Source: an uncultured Flavobacteriales bacterium (GTDB lineage Bacteria; Bacteroidota; Bacteroidia; Flavobacteriales_D; Crocinitomicaceae). Taken from it: DNA of 64,000 nucleotides. This document shows, piece by piece, positions 27,101 to 34,729 of this stretch (position 1 is the first letter of the stretch; every line of letters begins with the position of its first letter). Location: assembly GCA_903939755.1 (NCBI GenBank), contig CAJAII010000020.1, forward strand, positions 1 to 64,000. Direction: 5' to 3'. The notes under the pieces were generated by a model. It ran no database searches. It was not told where the DNA came from and worked only from the letters and a program-made list of their open reading frames with translations. Position numbers and translations under genes: made by a program.

Positions 27101-27675
27101 TAAATGTGACTTTAGATAATACGTCTGGTCCGCTTTCAGTTACGGCGGATAATGTTTGCGGAAACAGTGCTCCATCTACTATAAATATTGCTATTGCCCC
27201 TTCTCCTGTAGCAGCTTTTAGTTTTAATTCAGTTGGTGGCAATACTACATTTACCAATACATCCTTAAATGCAACAGGGTATTTTTGGTCTTATGGTGAC
27301 GGTGGCACATCTACACTTCAAAACCCTACTCATTTGTATACTTCTTCGGGTAGTTTTAATGTCGAACTTATCGTTACAAATGCTTGTGGTGATGCGGATA
27401 CATTAGTTCAAGTTGTCGGAATAGCAGCTCTTAATGATCAAAATGTGAGTACTGCTTATTCGATTTATCCTAACCCAACGAAAAATACCATCCTCGTTGC
27501 TGGATTGCCACTTAGCTTAAAGGGAGAAAAAATTACCTTGTTTGATATTGCAGGTAGAAAAGTAATTGAGAAAGTTATCACGCAAGAAAATGAATTCATT
27601 GATTTGACTTCATTTAAATCAGGTATTTATCTACTGAATATACTTGGAGAATCTACTAGAATCATCAAGGAGTAA
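24118..27675 (+). CDS. Subtilisin-like (S8) serine protease with PKD and BNR-like repeats, T9SS type A
   Basis: Secreted multidomain protease of 1185 aa. Signal peptide 1-20. A propeptide-like region follows (about 21-135). The S8 catalytic domain (about 150-425) has Asp169 in VAIVDNAVYS, His208 in HGTHCAGLA and Ser372 in GTSMATPFAAG. A PKD domain lies near 440-520. About 350 residues with BNR-like motifs follow (NGGTTWT twice, NGGTTWTRQ, NSGATWTTV), which suggests a beta-propeller. Further PKD domains come next, and a C-terminal type A sorting domain (YPNPTKNTILVAG ... GIYLLNI). It is probably surface-bound or released through T9SS. It stands alone in a 190-bp upstream and 354-bp downstream gap. 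Confidence 0.9.
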   Translation: MKKSVLFITLLFFAQHFFAQTYDAGFLDGRIMFQLKGDIYPNQSKVGQVDPNDYSLVEELSQYPELATLLEGVEISKIERPSYYTYRPSLMNIYRIYFTDFEKVEELIRRLNTLSNIVFAEKEPLYKSDYVPNDTYHTGTDKWYHTLVGSEAAWNISLGRNQVKVAIVDNAVYSVHNDLTVFKQYDVADNDFNAAPPLTYAQDNGWSHGTHCAGLATADINNATGIASLGANVELIGVKTTPNSATNSGGVWYGYAGVQWACQNGAHVVSMSFGGPTNSGAMQTLINAYPEIVFMAAAGNDGNTTVQYPAGYANVIGVGSVDFNDSRSSFSNYNGATAFVDIASPGGFSYGGLQSTVYSTTGNTYAKMSGTSMATPFAAGLVGLMLSVNPSLSPAQVLSCLLSTGTVINQNIGPRINALAALQCATTGLIAGNPIPNFFGISTTIIEGDSVQFYDNSANGGNAITSWQWSFPGGTPATFNGQNPPMITYSVAGVYNVSLTVTNSQTNATKTKNSYITVNIAPYGNWIVQNSAFSQASRGINHISIVDQNVIWATAFDGSGAAANVQQFTKTINGGTTWTPGSINLGNAGLGVSMIHALNSTTAWLAAYPNAAGQVGGIWKTTNGGTTWTRQNTATFNNAASFTNVVYFWNANEGVCQGDPINGEFEIYRTINGGTTWTLVPGANIPNPNAANEYGYVRQIEVVGDNVWFSTSKGRIYHSANRGANWVVYSTPVLDFGGGVTTNMSANFSFSSPTDGIIVNVNANVYKTTNSGATWTTVTPVGTVFTTGLCAVQGTNTIFSTGSAVGGSGSSYSLDAGINWTTIDTDQHLYVDFINPSIGWSGWFNTNATQNGMWKWNNLSSPLNVAFNGSPSNVCVGDTIAFTDMTTGGTITSWNWSFPGGSPSVSTLANPFVTYAAPGTYSVSLTVSDGTYLSSFQDSTYVEVFVLPSAPSVITGNLNPCPLAVENYSVINVPNVFYSWTLAPGWLGTSSSNTINVTLDNTSGPLSVTADNVCGNSAPSTINIAIAPSPVAAFSFNSVGGNTTFTNTSLNATGYFWSYGDGGTSTLQNPTHLYTSSGSFNVELIVTNACGDADTLVQVVGIAALNDQNVSTAYSIYPNPTKNTILVAGLPLSLKGEKITLFDIAGRKVIEKVITQENEFIDLTSFKSGIYLLNILGESTRIIKE

Positions 27676-28029
27676 AAGATTCCTGAGTGTGTATGTTAGG
27701 ATAAAAGTTTACTGCCTGGTGCTCTTTAAATAAATTGTTTCATCGAAATGGGAATGCAGAGCTGGAGACAGGCATCTGATGTATGCATTTTTTTTTATTA
27801 ATATAGGTAATGCAAAGTTTGCTGATCCAATTTTACTAAAGTTCTATCATCGACCATACAGGGAATAAATTGAAGTATTATTACAGTGCTCAATATTACT
27901 GATGCAATAAATGCAATCAGTGTTTTATCCTATCATGATAATTGGTCAAACTTGGGTTTTTATTTATTATTTATCATGCGATTCAATGCATAGAACAGTT
28001 GGCAGCTATGCGCTGTCCTTTTTTCTATT
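27676..28029. other. 354-bp gap without a recognisable gene
   Basis: The gap lies between the protease gene and a convergent lipoprotein gene. No open reading frame with coding character is seen. A T9 run at 27788-27796 follows a weak GCAT...ATGC stem, a possible early terminator for the protease mRNA. A much stronger terminator sits at the far end, at 28001-28024. Confidence 0.5.
28001..28024 (+). terminator. Rho-independent terminator
   Basis: GGCAGC (28001-28006) pairs with GCTGTCC (28012-28018, one bulged T) around TATGC and is followed by six T residues (28019-28024). It reads on the plus strand, 326 nt after the protease stop. Confidence 0.55.
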
Positions 28030-28575
28030 TTAAAATTTATAATCTAAAGCTTTCCATTCGCTTGGAAAAATGGCGAATAATTTAGAACGTATTTTATCAA
28101 TCAAGATTACCTTAGGAGCAGATTCATTGTTCCATTTTTCGTAATTTTTAATTTCATAATTTATTTCTCTCCCATTAAGTAATATTCTCACTGCATCATA
28201 AGTAAAATGACTCATTTCAGCTTTTGGCAAAGATAGTTTCAACGTATCAATTGCCTCTATGTTATCCGATATGTATTTAATTGGTGGACTAAAGCCTGTA
28301 ATATGATTAAATCTAGCATATATTGTGAATTTGGTTAAATTCCACTTGTTTTCAGATTGCCAATAAATGTAGTAGGGTTTTTCAAGCCCTCGAATACAGC
28401 CCGAGCAGCCGTCATAATATCCAATGATTGTATCCTTTCCAGATGTCCTCAGACTGTCAATAAATCCATTGCCTTCTGCTCTTGAATCAAAATGTTCTAC
28501 AGAAGAAGTGTAATATTTACTCACGGAACATCCTGTCAACACTATTGCGATAAGTATTTGTAATATTCTTCTCAT
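28030..28575 (-). CDS. Lipoprotein, unknown function
   Basis: A 181-aa protein with a lipoprotein signal (MRRILQILIAIVLTGCSVS, lipobox LTGC). The mature part has a DGCSGCIRG motif near residue 57, a CxxC that might form a disulfide. Beyond that there are alternating aromatic and charged strands without a family I recognise. It is the distal one of three minus-strand lipoprotein genes, each separated by non-trivial gaps (203 and 121 nt), so they need not form one operon. Confidence 0.65.
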   Translation of the reverse strand: MRRILQILIAIVLTGCSVSKYYTSSVEHFDSRAEGNGFIDSLRTSGKDTIIGYYDGCSGCIRGLEKPYYIYWQSENKWNLTKFTIYARFNHITGFSPPIKYISDNIEAIDTLKLSLPKAEMSHFTYDAVRILLNGREINYEIKNYEKWNNESAPKVILIDKIRSKLFAIFPSEWKALDYKF

Positions 28576-28778
28576 ATTTCATGCCTTATTTAGCTCGAAT
28601 TTTTCGTTATTCTAGAAGTTGAAATTTTCTAGTGTTCGTTTGCATATAACACATTAATAAAAAGATAATGAGAATGTTTATTCAACTATTTTAATAGCTT
28701 TAAATCATCTTTTTCAATGTCTTTACAAAACATGATGTATTTAGCTTTTCAAGCTTTATTACGCCAATAAAAACAATA

Positions 28779-29441
28779 TTAAAACTTGGAAGTTTTTAAT
28801 TTGGTAATCAATTCAATAGTTTCACACATGTTAGAGTAGGCAAAAACAAATTCGTTAATGCCTTTTTCAGCGTTAAAATGAATTCCACTCATTCCGTCGC
28901 CTTGTTGTTCATCATACGACCAGGATCCTTTATTGAAATAAATTGATGTACTCACTCCGTCAATCTCACGGTCTTTTTGCTTGGGATCGACAGGGAATTT
29001 GCCTGTCATATTATCGTTCCATATTGATTTTTCATCTGTATACCATTTTTTTGAAAAATCTCCATTGTGTTTTAATGTGGCCACCCATACACCCTTTTTG
29101 TTTTTTTCAACTTTGGTAACCGTAACGTTAATTGTTTTTTTAGTAATCTTTGGATCCGATGCCTTTTCAACCATTTCACCTGTTTCCTGATCGAAGTAAC
29201 AATTAACTGTTTCGATGCGTTCCTGTACATAGGTTAATTCATTCCCGACTAAAAAGAAGGGTTTACAAAATCCAGGAATTCCGGCCAATGTATCCACTTC
29301 TTCTTTAACTTTCGTCTGTTGGTTGGTACTGTCTTTTGACCCTAGGTTATCGGTTGTCGGTTTTTTTTCATCATTATTACCGCCACATGAAGTTCCAATT
29401 AATAAAAGTGCTGAAAAAAGGAATGGATGTATTTTTTTCAT
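28779..29441 (-). CDS. Lipoprotein, unknown function
   Basis: A 220-aa protein; the start at 29441 (MKKIHPFLFSALLLIGTSCGG) gives a lipobox GTSC, and the upstream in-frame extension is discarded. A low-complexity linker of Asn, Lys, Asp and Thr follows the lipid anchor. The body is beta-rich (YVQERIETVNCYFDQETGEMVEK, TINVTVTKVEKNKKGVWVATLKHNGD). No family recognised. It is expected in the outer or inner membrane facing the periplasm. Confidence 0.65.
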   Translation of the reverse strand: MKKIHPFLFSALLLIGTSCGGNNDEKKPTTDNLGSKDSTNQQTKVKEEVDTLAGIPGFCKPFFLVGNELTYVQERIETVNCYFDQETGEMVEKASDPKITKKTINVTVTKVEKNKKGVWVATLKHNGDFSKKWYTDEKSIWNDNMTGKFPVDPKQKDREIDGVSTSIYFNKGSWSYDEQQGDGMSGIHFNAEKGINEFVFAYSNMCETIELITKLKTSKF

Positions 29442-29562
29442 ATTGATTTGTTTGATTTTGGATAAAGATAATACAAGCCTTTCGGAATGAAAACCTTTTG
29501 TTTTTATTTTTATCAAAAAGCTATTATGATTCAGTCAAAATCCTTTCCTATCTAATTGATTG

Positions 29563-29946
29563 TCAAAGCACTCTCGTATATTTCGCTTTGCATGCTTCGA
29601 AACAAGGGTAAATAAGAATTAATGTGTCGTTGCTTACTTCATACTTGATTATTAAATTTTGACACGTAGCAGAAATTATCGTAGAATCGATTGCTGAATA
29701 AGTTCCGGATGTACTTGTATTCGATTCAATAGACATATCGCAGATTATTCCATTGGAACTAACATTTCCATTGGTGTGGAAGACTAAATTTTTATCGCTA
29801 CTTACTGCAGTAAAGACACCACTTCCATTTCCTGGATCCATCAACACTTCTTTTAATTCCCAAGTACCAGTCAAGGAGTCTCTTTTATTTTTCTTACAAG
29901 AGGTAAATAAACTTAGAATTACTAAAATTGCGAATGATGTTTTCAT
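29563..29946 (-). CDS. Lipocalin-like lipoprotein
   Basis: A 127-aa lipoprotein (MKTSFAILVILSLFTSCKKN, lipobox FTSC). The mature protein starts with the pattern LTGTWELKEVLMDPGNGSG, followed by NLVFHTNGNVSSN and a C-terminal ISATCQNLIIKYEVSNDTLILIYPC. This is typical of the small lipocalin-like domain proteins abundant in Bacteroidota. Ligand unknown. Mature cysteines may form disulfides. Confidence 0.65.
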   Translation of the reverse strand: MKTSFAILVILSLFTSCKKNKRDSLTGTWELKEVLMDPGNGSGVFTAVSSDKNLVFHTNGNVSSNGIICDMSIESNTSTSGTYSAIDSTIISATCQNLIIKYEVSNDTLILIYPCFEACKAKYTRVL

Positions 29947-29982
29947 GGGATTTAATCAGTTAATGTTTTAGCTAAAATAAAC

Positions 29983-30015
29983 AAAAAAAAAGAGCAACTA
30001 ATGTCACTCTTTTTT
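29983..30015 (-). terminator. Rho-independent terminator of the DUF11-like adhesin gene
   Basis: On the minus strand, AAAAAAGAG pairs with CTCTTTTTT (30007-30015 with 29986-29994, 12-nt loop) and the T-run continues to 29983. It lies 18 nt after the stop at 30033. Confidence 0.55.
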
Positions 30016-30032
30016 GCTTGGAGAGGTTGTTA

Positions 30033-32234
30033 TTATTGCTTAATAAATGAAAGCGTTTCATTCGAATTTTCGGAAACGATCTGAACTAAATAGTGACCGT
30101 TTGTTAATGATTCAATTGCTATTTTTGCAAAACCATTGTTTCCTTGACCGCTAACTAATTCCCGTCCTGACATATCCAAAATCTTGTAGGCGAAGTTGGT
30201 AACATTTCCTGTAATAGAAATGTTATCAGCACTTGGATTTGGGTATAGCTTGAATTGGTTCATGCTTGACTCATCAATTCCCCATAACATGGTATTTATG
30301 TTATAGGTAGTGTTGGTTATGATAGGGGCATTCCAATCAAAATAAATATAGGCCGTATTTTCAATGGTACTTCCAGCTATATTTCCAAAGTTTTCTTCGA
30401 TTCGGTAAACCAAATGCCCGTGACTTTCAGGTTCGTTACTCGTTGAATCTGCTAACCAGATATTAGGGTATTCAAATTTTAGGACACCGTTCCCCATATA
30501 TACCACTTGCATGTTATGAGAAGACTCTATTAAAGTGAAAGTACCCATATTCAAATTGGCATCCAAGGTATCTAGGATGTAGATATTCTGTGCAGGAGCT
30601 GTTCCTGTATTTTGAAATTGAATCGTGTAGGTTAAGGCATCAGTTAAACTAGCGTCGATTTGTTCCGAAGGAATGGCTAATGATTCGTAGATAGCAGGTC
30701 GTCCAACCACTTTGTCATTTGGATCATAGCTATTGCCAACTAGTTGTAAAAGTGATCCATTGTTATTTAAATTAGAACAATCAACTATATTTCCAGCAGG
30801 AGTAATTGTGGACGTAAAGAAATGTTGCGTGCCATTTGCTATACCTGCAGGAACATTAAACGTTATTAAATCCGTAGAAGAGAAAGAAGCCGAAGCAGAA
30901 TTTAAATTCCAGGTAATTGTATTGCCAGTAATTACGTATCCTGGATTAGCGATTGAGCCAGTATTTACAGTGACTCCAGCTGGATAAGTTAATGTTAATG
31001 TATAGGGACCAACTGGTCCAGGACCGTAAGATCCCCAATTTAAATGAAAATAGGCAGTCGTGTTTTGATAGTATCCGATCCAAGGAGTTACAGTACTCCA
31101 TAAATCAGCACATAAATTGGCGCCACCTCCGCAATTTACTGCGAAAAACCCAGGGTTTGGTGTCGGAACATTCATACCCACAAGGGTAATGATATTATTT
31201 GGCATTGTATAGCCGTTATACGTTAACCATTGTTGATTAATTACTCCAATTACATAATTTGTGTTTGAAATTGGTCCGCAATAGATAAAGTATCCGTTGG
31301 TATCAGTGTAAACAGTTACATTTAACGGTCCACCAATTGCATTTTGTGAATAGAGTAACACAGGTGCCCCAGAAATAGGAGCTTCGTTTGGATCCATGGT
31401 GCCATTTCCATTTGCATCACAGAATACTAAGCCTGCGTAGCAATTGGTATTTCCAGGGTTGTTTCCGCAATTAAGAGGGAAATTGCTGACTGCAGGAGGC
31501 ATTCCTAGGTTGCACCCTACATTGATTATTGTTTGAAGGTTTTGGTTGCCTGTATAACCATTTGACGTCATCCAATTCGAATTTACAGATACAATTGAAG
31601 GTTGCCCAGCTGTACCTGAGTAAGAAATTGTGTAAAAACCTGTGTTGTTTGAATAACCGGTGTAAGTAATCCCGTTAGATACTACGTTTACTGGTGCATT
31701 TATTATTGGAATGTCACCAGCATTATATTGGCCATTTCCATCGGTATCACAAAATACTTGTCCACCCATACACATATAATTATTTCCCTGACATCCAATT
31801 GTATAATTGATGGTGTCAATTGCAAATGTTTGGTTGGCAGGATTATAAACTGTTATTGAAATTGGAAATGTTCCCGAGGAAAGATAAGTATGACTTATTG
31901 GCGGATTGAAATTAATTAGGGTTCCTGAAGTTGATGTTCCAGCACCATGAGTGGTTGTTGCGCCATCCCCCCAATTAATTGAAACTTGAAACTGAAATGC
32001 AGTAAAGTTATTTCCTATAATTACGTTTTGAATATCTGCTGGGACGGTTCCTGCAAAAGAGGCAGTTGTTTGAGCAGAAAAGCTCATTGTGATGGTTGAA
32101 TCACAACTTAATGTGGTACTTGTGTTTGTTTGCGTTATACCTGTTATGGCATAGCCTACAACTTGTGCCTGATAAAACGAGGTGGATAGTAAACAAAAAG
32201 CGCCGATTAGGTTAAAAAGTAGATTTTTTTTCAT
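30033..32234 (-). CDS. Secreted repeat protein with SdrD-B-like and DUF7619/DUF11-like domains, T9SS type A
   Basis: A 733-aa exported protein. The signal ends near LSTSFYQAQ. A PKD-like or Ig-like N-terminal domain follows. Two SdrD-B/Cna-like modules are marked by GGQVFCDTDGNGQYNAGD and AGLVFCDANGNGTMDPNE, each with an acidic DxNGNG loop that probably binds calcium. A later module (about 505-640) has SYDPNDKVVGRP, TYTIQFQNTGTAPAQNIYILDTLDANL and YFDWNAPIITN, typical of the conserved repeat region next to T9SS signals. The C-terminus (FKLYPNPSADNISITG ... GHYLVQIVSE) is a type A sorting domain. Probably an adhesin or surface-layer component. Confidence 0.85.
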   Translation of the reverse strand: MKKNLLFNLIGAFCLLSTSFYQAQVVGYAITGITQTNTSTTLSCDSTITMSFSAQTTASFAGTVPADIQNVIIGNNFTAFQFQVSINWGDGATTTHGAGTSTSGTLINFNPPISHTYLSSGTFPISITVYNPANQTFAIDTINYTIGCQGNNYMCMGGQVFCDTDGNGQYNAGDIPIINAPVNVVSNGITYTGYSNNTGFYTISYSGTAGQPSIVSVNSNWMTSNGYTGNQNLQTIINVGCNLGMPPAVSNFPLNCGNNPGNTNCYAGLVFCDANGNGTMDPNEAPISGAPVLLYSQNAIGGPLNVTVYTDTNGYFIYCGPISNTNYVIGVINQQWLTYNGYTMPNNIITLVGMNVPTPNPGFFAVNCGGGANLCADLWSTVTPWIGYYQNTTAYFHLNWGSYGPGPVGPYTLTLTYPAGVTVNTGSIANPGYVITGNTITWNLNSASASFSSTDLITFNVPAGIANGTQHFFTSTITPAGNIVDCSNLNNNGSLLQLVGNSYDPNDKVVGRPAIYESLAIPSEQIDASLTDALTYTIQFQNTGTAPAQNIYILDTLDANLNMGTFTLIESSHNMQVVYMGNGVLKFEYPNIWLADSTSNEPESHGHLVYRIEENFGNIAGSTIENTAYIYFDWNAPIITNTTYNINTMLWGIDESSMNQFKLYPNPSADNISITGNVTNFAYKILDMSGRELVSGQGNNGFAKIAIESLTNGHYLVQIVSENSNETLSFIKQ

Positions 32235-32353
32235 GATTTTATTTTAAATTATGAACTTCAGACGTAAAATAAAGACTTAAGTTGCTTCATTTTAGCATTA
32301 GCTAGTTAATATGTAAAGATACATAATAGTTACTACTTATTGTATTTCTTGAC

Positions 32354-32361
32354 TATCTTTG
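32354..32361 (+). promoter_or_regulatory. -7 box for the DUF58 gene
   Basis: TATCTTTG matches TAnnTTTG and ends 25 nt before the ATG at 32387. No TTTG at the proper distance. Confidence 0.4.
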
Positions 32362-32386
32362 AAAATTCATAAATTCGATAGTAATA

Positions 32387-33310
32387 ATGATAGATAAATC
32401 GATTGATAAAGCCCTTTTAGCTGATTTTGGCAATTTAGAATTGTTAGCAAAACAAGTGGTGGAGGGTTTTATTACAGGGCTTCATAAAAGCCCCTTTCAT
32501 GGCTTTTCTGTAGAATTTGCTGAGCATCGCATTTATAATCCGGGTGAATCTACTCGGCACATCGATTGGAAGCTTTATGGAAGGACGGATAAGTTGTTTA
32601 CAAAAAAATATGAAGAAGAAACCAACCTACGTTGCCAACTTCTTATTGATTGTTCCAGTTCCATGTTCTTTCCGAAGGATGCTAAATTGACAAAACTGAT
32701 CTTTTCAGTATATGCAGCAGCTAGCTTGATTGAATTGCTCAGAAAGCAGAGAGATGCAGTAGGTCTTACCATTTTTTCGGACAAAATACATGTTAATTCT
32801 CCTGCAAAATCAAGTACTGCCCACCATCGTTTTTTGTATTCCGAAATGGAGAAGTGGTATATGAATTATGATGAAAAGGAAAAAAGAAGCACTGATACTA
32901 TACAAACTTTACATGATATTGCCGAACTCAGTCATAAACGAAGTTTGATTATTCTTTTTACGGACTTGTTGGGTGATTCAGATCGAATAGAGGAAATGTT
33001 TCAAGCATTGAATCATTTAAAGCATAACAAACATGAGGTGGTTGTTTTTCATGTTACGGATTCAAAAATGGAGTTGGATTTTGAATTAGATAATAGGCCA
33101 TATCAACTAGTAGACATGGAAACAGGTGAAAAAATGAGAGTCCAACCTGCTGAAATAAAAGAAAAATATGTCCAGGGAATTCGGAAATACATGAATGAAA
33201 TTAAACTGAGATGCACCGATTGTAGAATTGATTTTGTGGAGGCAGATATAAATGAGGGATATAACCCAGTTTTAGTAAATTATATACTGAAAAGAGAAAA
33301 GATGTTTTAA
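32387..33310 (+). CDS. DUF58 domain-containing protein
   Basis: A 307-aa cytoplasmic protein of the DUF58 family, with the signature YNPGESTRHIDWKLYGRTD (50-68) and a vWA-like core with a MIDAS-type motif DCSSSM (88-93). Homologues usually sit beside a MoxR AAA+ ATPase and Bat/aerotolerance genes and are thought to be part of a chaperone or assembly system. Here neither a moxR nor a bat gene adjoins it in the window; the neighbours are a divergent T9SS protein and a polyprenyl synthase 40 nt downstream. Confidence 0.88.
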   Translation: MIDKSIDKALLADFGNLELLAKQVVEGFITGLHKSPFHGFSVEFAEHRIYNPGESTRHIDWKLYGRTDKLFTKKYEEETNLRCQLLIDCSSSMFFPKDAKLTKLIFSVYAAASLIELLRKQRDAVGLTIFSDKIHVNSPAKSSTAHHRFLYSEMEKWYMNYDEKEKRSTDTIQTLHDIAELSHKRSLIILFTDLLGDSDRIEEMFQALNHLKHNKHEVVVFHVTDSKMELDFELDNRPYQLVDMETGEKMRVQPAEIKEKYVQGIRKYMNEIKLRCTDCRIDFVEADINEGYNPVLVNYILKREKMF

Positions 33311-33338
33311 AGAGTTTACTATGCTCAATTCTAAATAC

Positions 33339-33346
33339 TATTTTTG
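33339..33346 (+). promoter_or_regulatory. -7 box directly before the polyprenyl synthase start
   Basis: TATTTTTG ends only 4 nt before the ATG at 33351. If used, the transcript would begin at or next to the start codon (leaderless). A TTTA at 33315-33318 may be a weak -33 element. Confidence 0.45.
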
Positions 33347-33350
33347 TTAA

Positions 33351-34322
33351 ATGCTAGCTGTAGACCAAATAATGGCGCCAATTTTCAATGAAATGATTCA
33401 ATTCGATGAACATTTTAAGGAAACAATGCGGTCTAAAGTGCCATTGCTTGATAAAGTGACGCAATATATTGTGAAACGGAAAGGAAAGCAAATGCGCCCC
33501 ATGTTTGTTTTTCTTACAGCAAAAATGTTAGGGAAGATAGGTGAAAAGACATACGATGCGGCATCTTTAGTTGAGTTACTTCACACTGCTACTCTAGTTC
33601 ACGATGATGTGGTCGATGATGCCAATGAGAGAAGAGGATATTTTTCTGTGAATGCCTTATGGAAAAATAAAATTGCCGTTTTGGTGGGGGATTACATGCT
33701 ATCTAGAATATTATTATTATCGCTAGAAAAAGAAAATACCGAATTGTTAAAAATTGTCGCAAGATCTGTTCGAGAAATGTCGGAAGGTGAATTGCTTCAA
33801 ATCGAAAAAACGAGGCGCTTAGATATTACGGAAGATATTTATTTTGAAATAATAAAGAAAAAAACAGCGTCGCTAATTGCTACATGTTGTGAAGCAGGTG
33901 CGATTAGTGTTGGGGAAAATACTTGGGCTGAAACAATGTTCTCTTTCGGTGAACTAGTTGGAATTGCATTTCAAATCAAAGATGATATTTTTGATTATGG
34001 TTCACCGGATAAAATTGGTAAGCCAACCGGAATTGATATCAGAGAGCAAAAAATGACACTTCCTTTTATTTATGCTATCAATAATGTTTCAAAGGCTGAC
34101 AAAAAAATATTAAAGGATATAGTAAAATATAAAAATGATCGAACAGAGGAGATTGATCGTGCGATTGAAATAGTTATTCGATCGGGTGGAATTAAATATG
34201 CGTACGATAAAATGTTTTATTATGGAAATAAAGCACTGGACTTATTAACTGAAATTCCCGATTCTGAAGCAAAAAGATCGCTGATAGGATTGGTGAATTA
34301 TACAATGAATAGAGAAAAATGA
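33351..34322 (+). CDS. Polyprenyl (trans-type) diphosphate synthase
   Basis: Cytoplasmic prenyltransferase that condenses isopentenyl diphosphate with allylic diphosphates to make a long-chain polyprenyl diphosphate, likely for menaquinone side chains. It is 323 aa with the first aspartate-rich motif DDVVD (85-89) followed by ERRG, and the second motif KDDIFDYG (from about 210). KGKQMRP (45-50) binds diphosphate. The lack of bulky residues in front of the first motif would favour a long product, but chain length cannot be read with certainty. Overlaps the following lipoprotein gene by 4 nt (ATGA). Confidence 0.9.
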   Translation: MLAVDQIMAPIFNEMIQFDEHFKETMRSKVPLLDKVTQYIVKRKGKQMRPMFVFLTAKMLGKIGEKTYDAASLVELLHTATLVHDDVVDDANERRGYFSVNALWKNKIAVLVGDYMLSRILLLSLEKENTELLKIVARSVREMSEGELLQIEKTRRLDITEDIYFEIIKKKTASLIATCCEAGAISVGENTWAETMFSFGELVGIAFQIKDDIFDYGSPDKIGKPTGIDIREQKMTLPFIYAINNVSKADKKILKDIVKYKNDRTEEIDRAIEIVIRSGGIKYAYDKMFYYGNKALDLLTEIPDSEAKRSLIGLVNYTMNREK

Positions 34323-34729
34323 AAAAGATATTTGTATACTTCTTGATGATCATATTGGTATTTTCTTGCCAAAGTAATAAGGAAGACCTAAACACGGCAA
34401 CGGATAAAAAAGAAAATTTAGTCGAGATTAAGGATGGTATCTATACAGAATGGTATCCTGGCAAGAAACACAAAAAATTTCAAGGGGCACAAGATGAAAA
34501 ATACCAGCGTGATGGCAAATGGGTTTTCTTTTCTGAAGGTGGAAATGAACTCTCCATTACTTTTTATTCGCATGGATTAAAAGATGGCTTTACAATTGTT
34601 AAATTTCCAAGTGGAAGAATGCATTATCGGGGTGAATATCGCAATGATACAGTTGTCGGTTTGTGGACAACCTACGATGAAAATGGAAAAGTGACAAATG
34701 AGAAGGATTATGGCTACAAAGGGAAATGA
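34319..34729 (+). CDS. MORN-like repeat lipoprotein
   Basis: A 136-aa lipoprotein (MKKIFVYFLMIILVFSCQSN, lipobox FSC). The mature part has MORN-like repeats: DGKWVFFSEGGNELSITFYSHGLKDGF and MHYRGEYRNDTVVGLWTTYDENGKV. These resemble the toxin-antitoxin YwqK/MORN-variant family common in Bacteroidota. It overlaps its upstream and downstream genes by 4 nt each, so it is translated in line with polyprenyl synthase and DnaG. Function unknown. Confidence 0.75.
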   Translation: MKKIFVYFLMIILVFSCQSNKEDLNTATDKKENLVEIKDGIYTEWYPGKKHKKFQGAQDEKYQRDGKWVFFSEGGNELSITFYSHGLKDGFTIVKFPSGRMHYRGEYRNDTVVGLWTTYDENGKVTNEKDYGYKGK

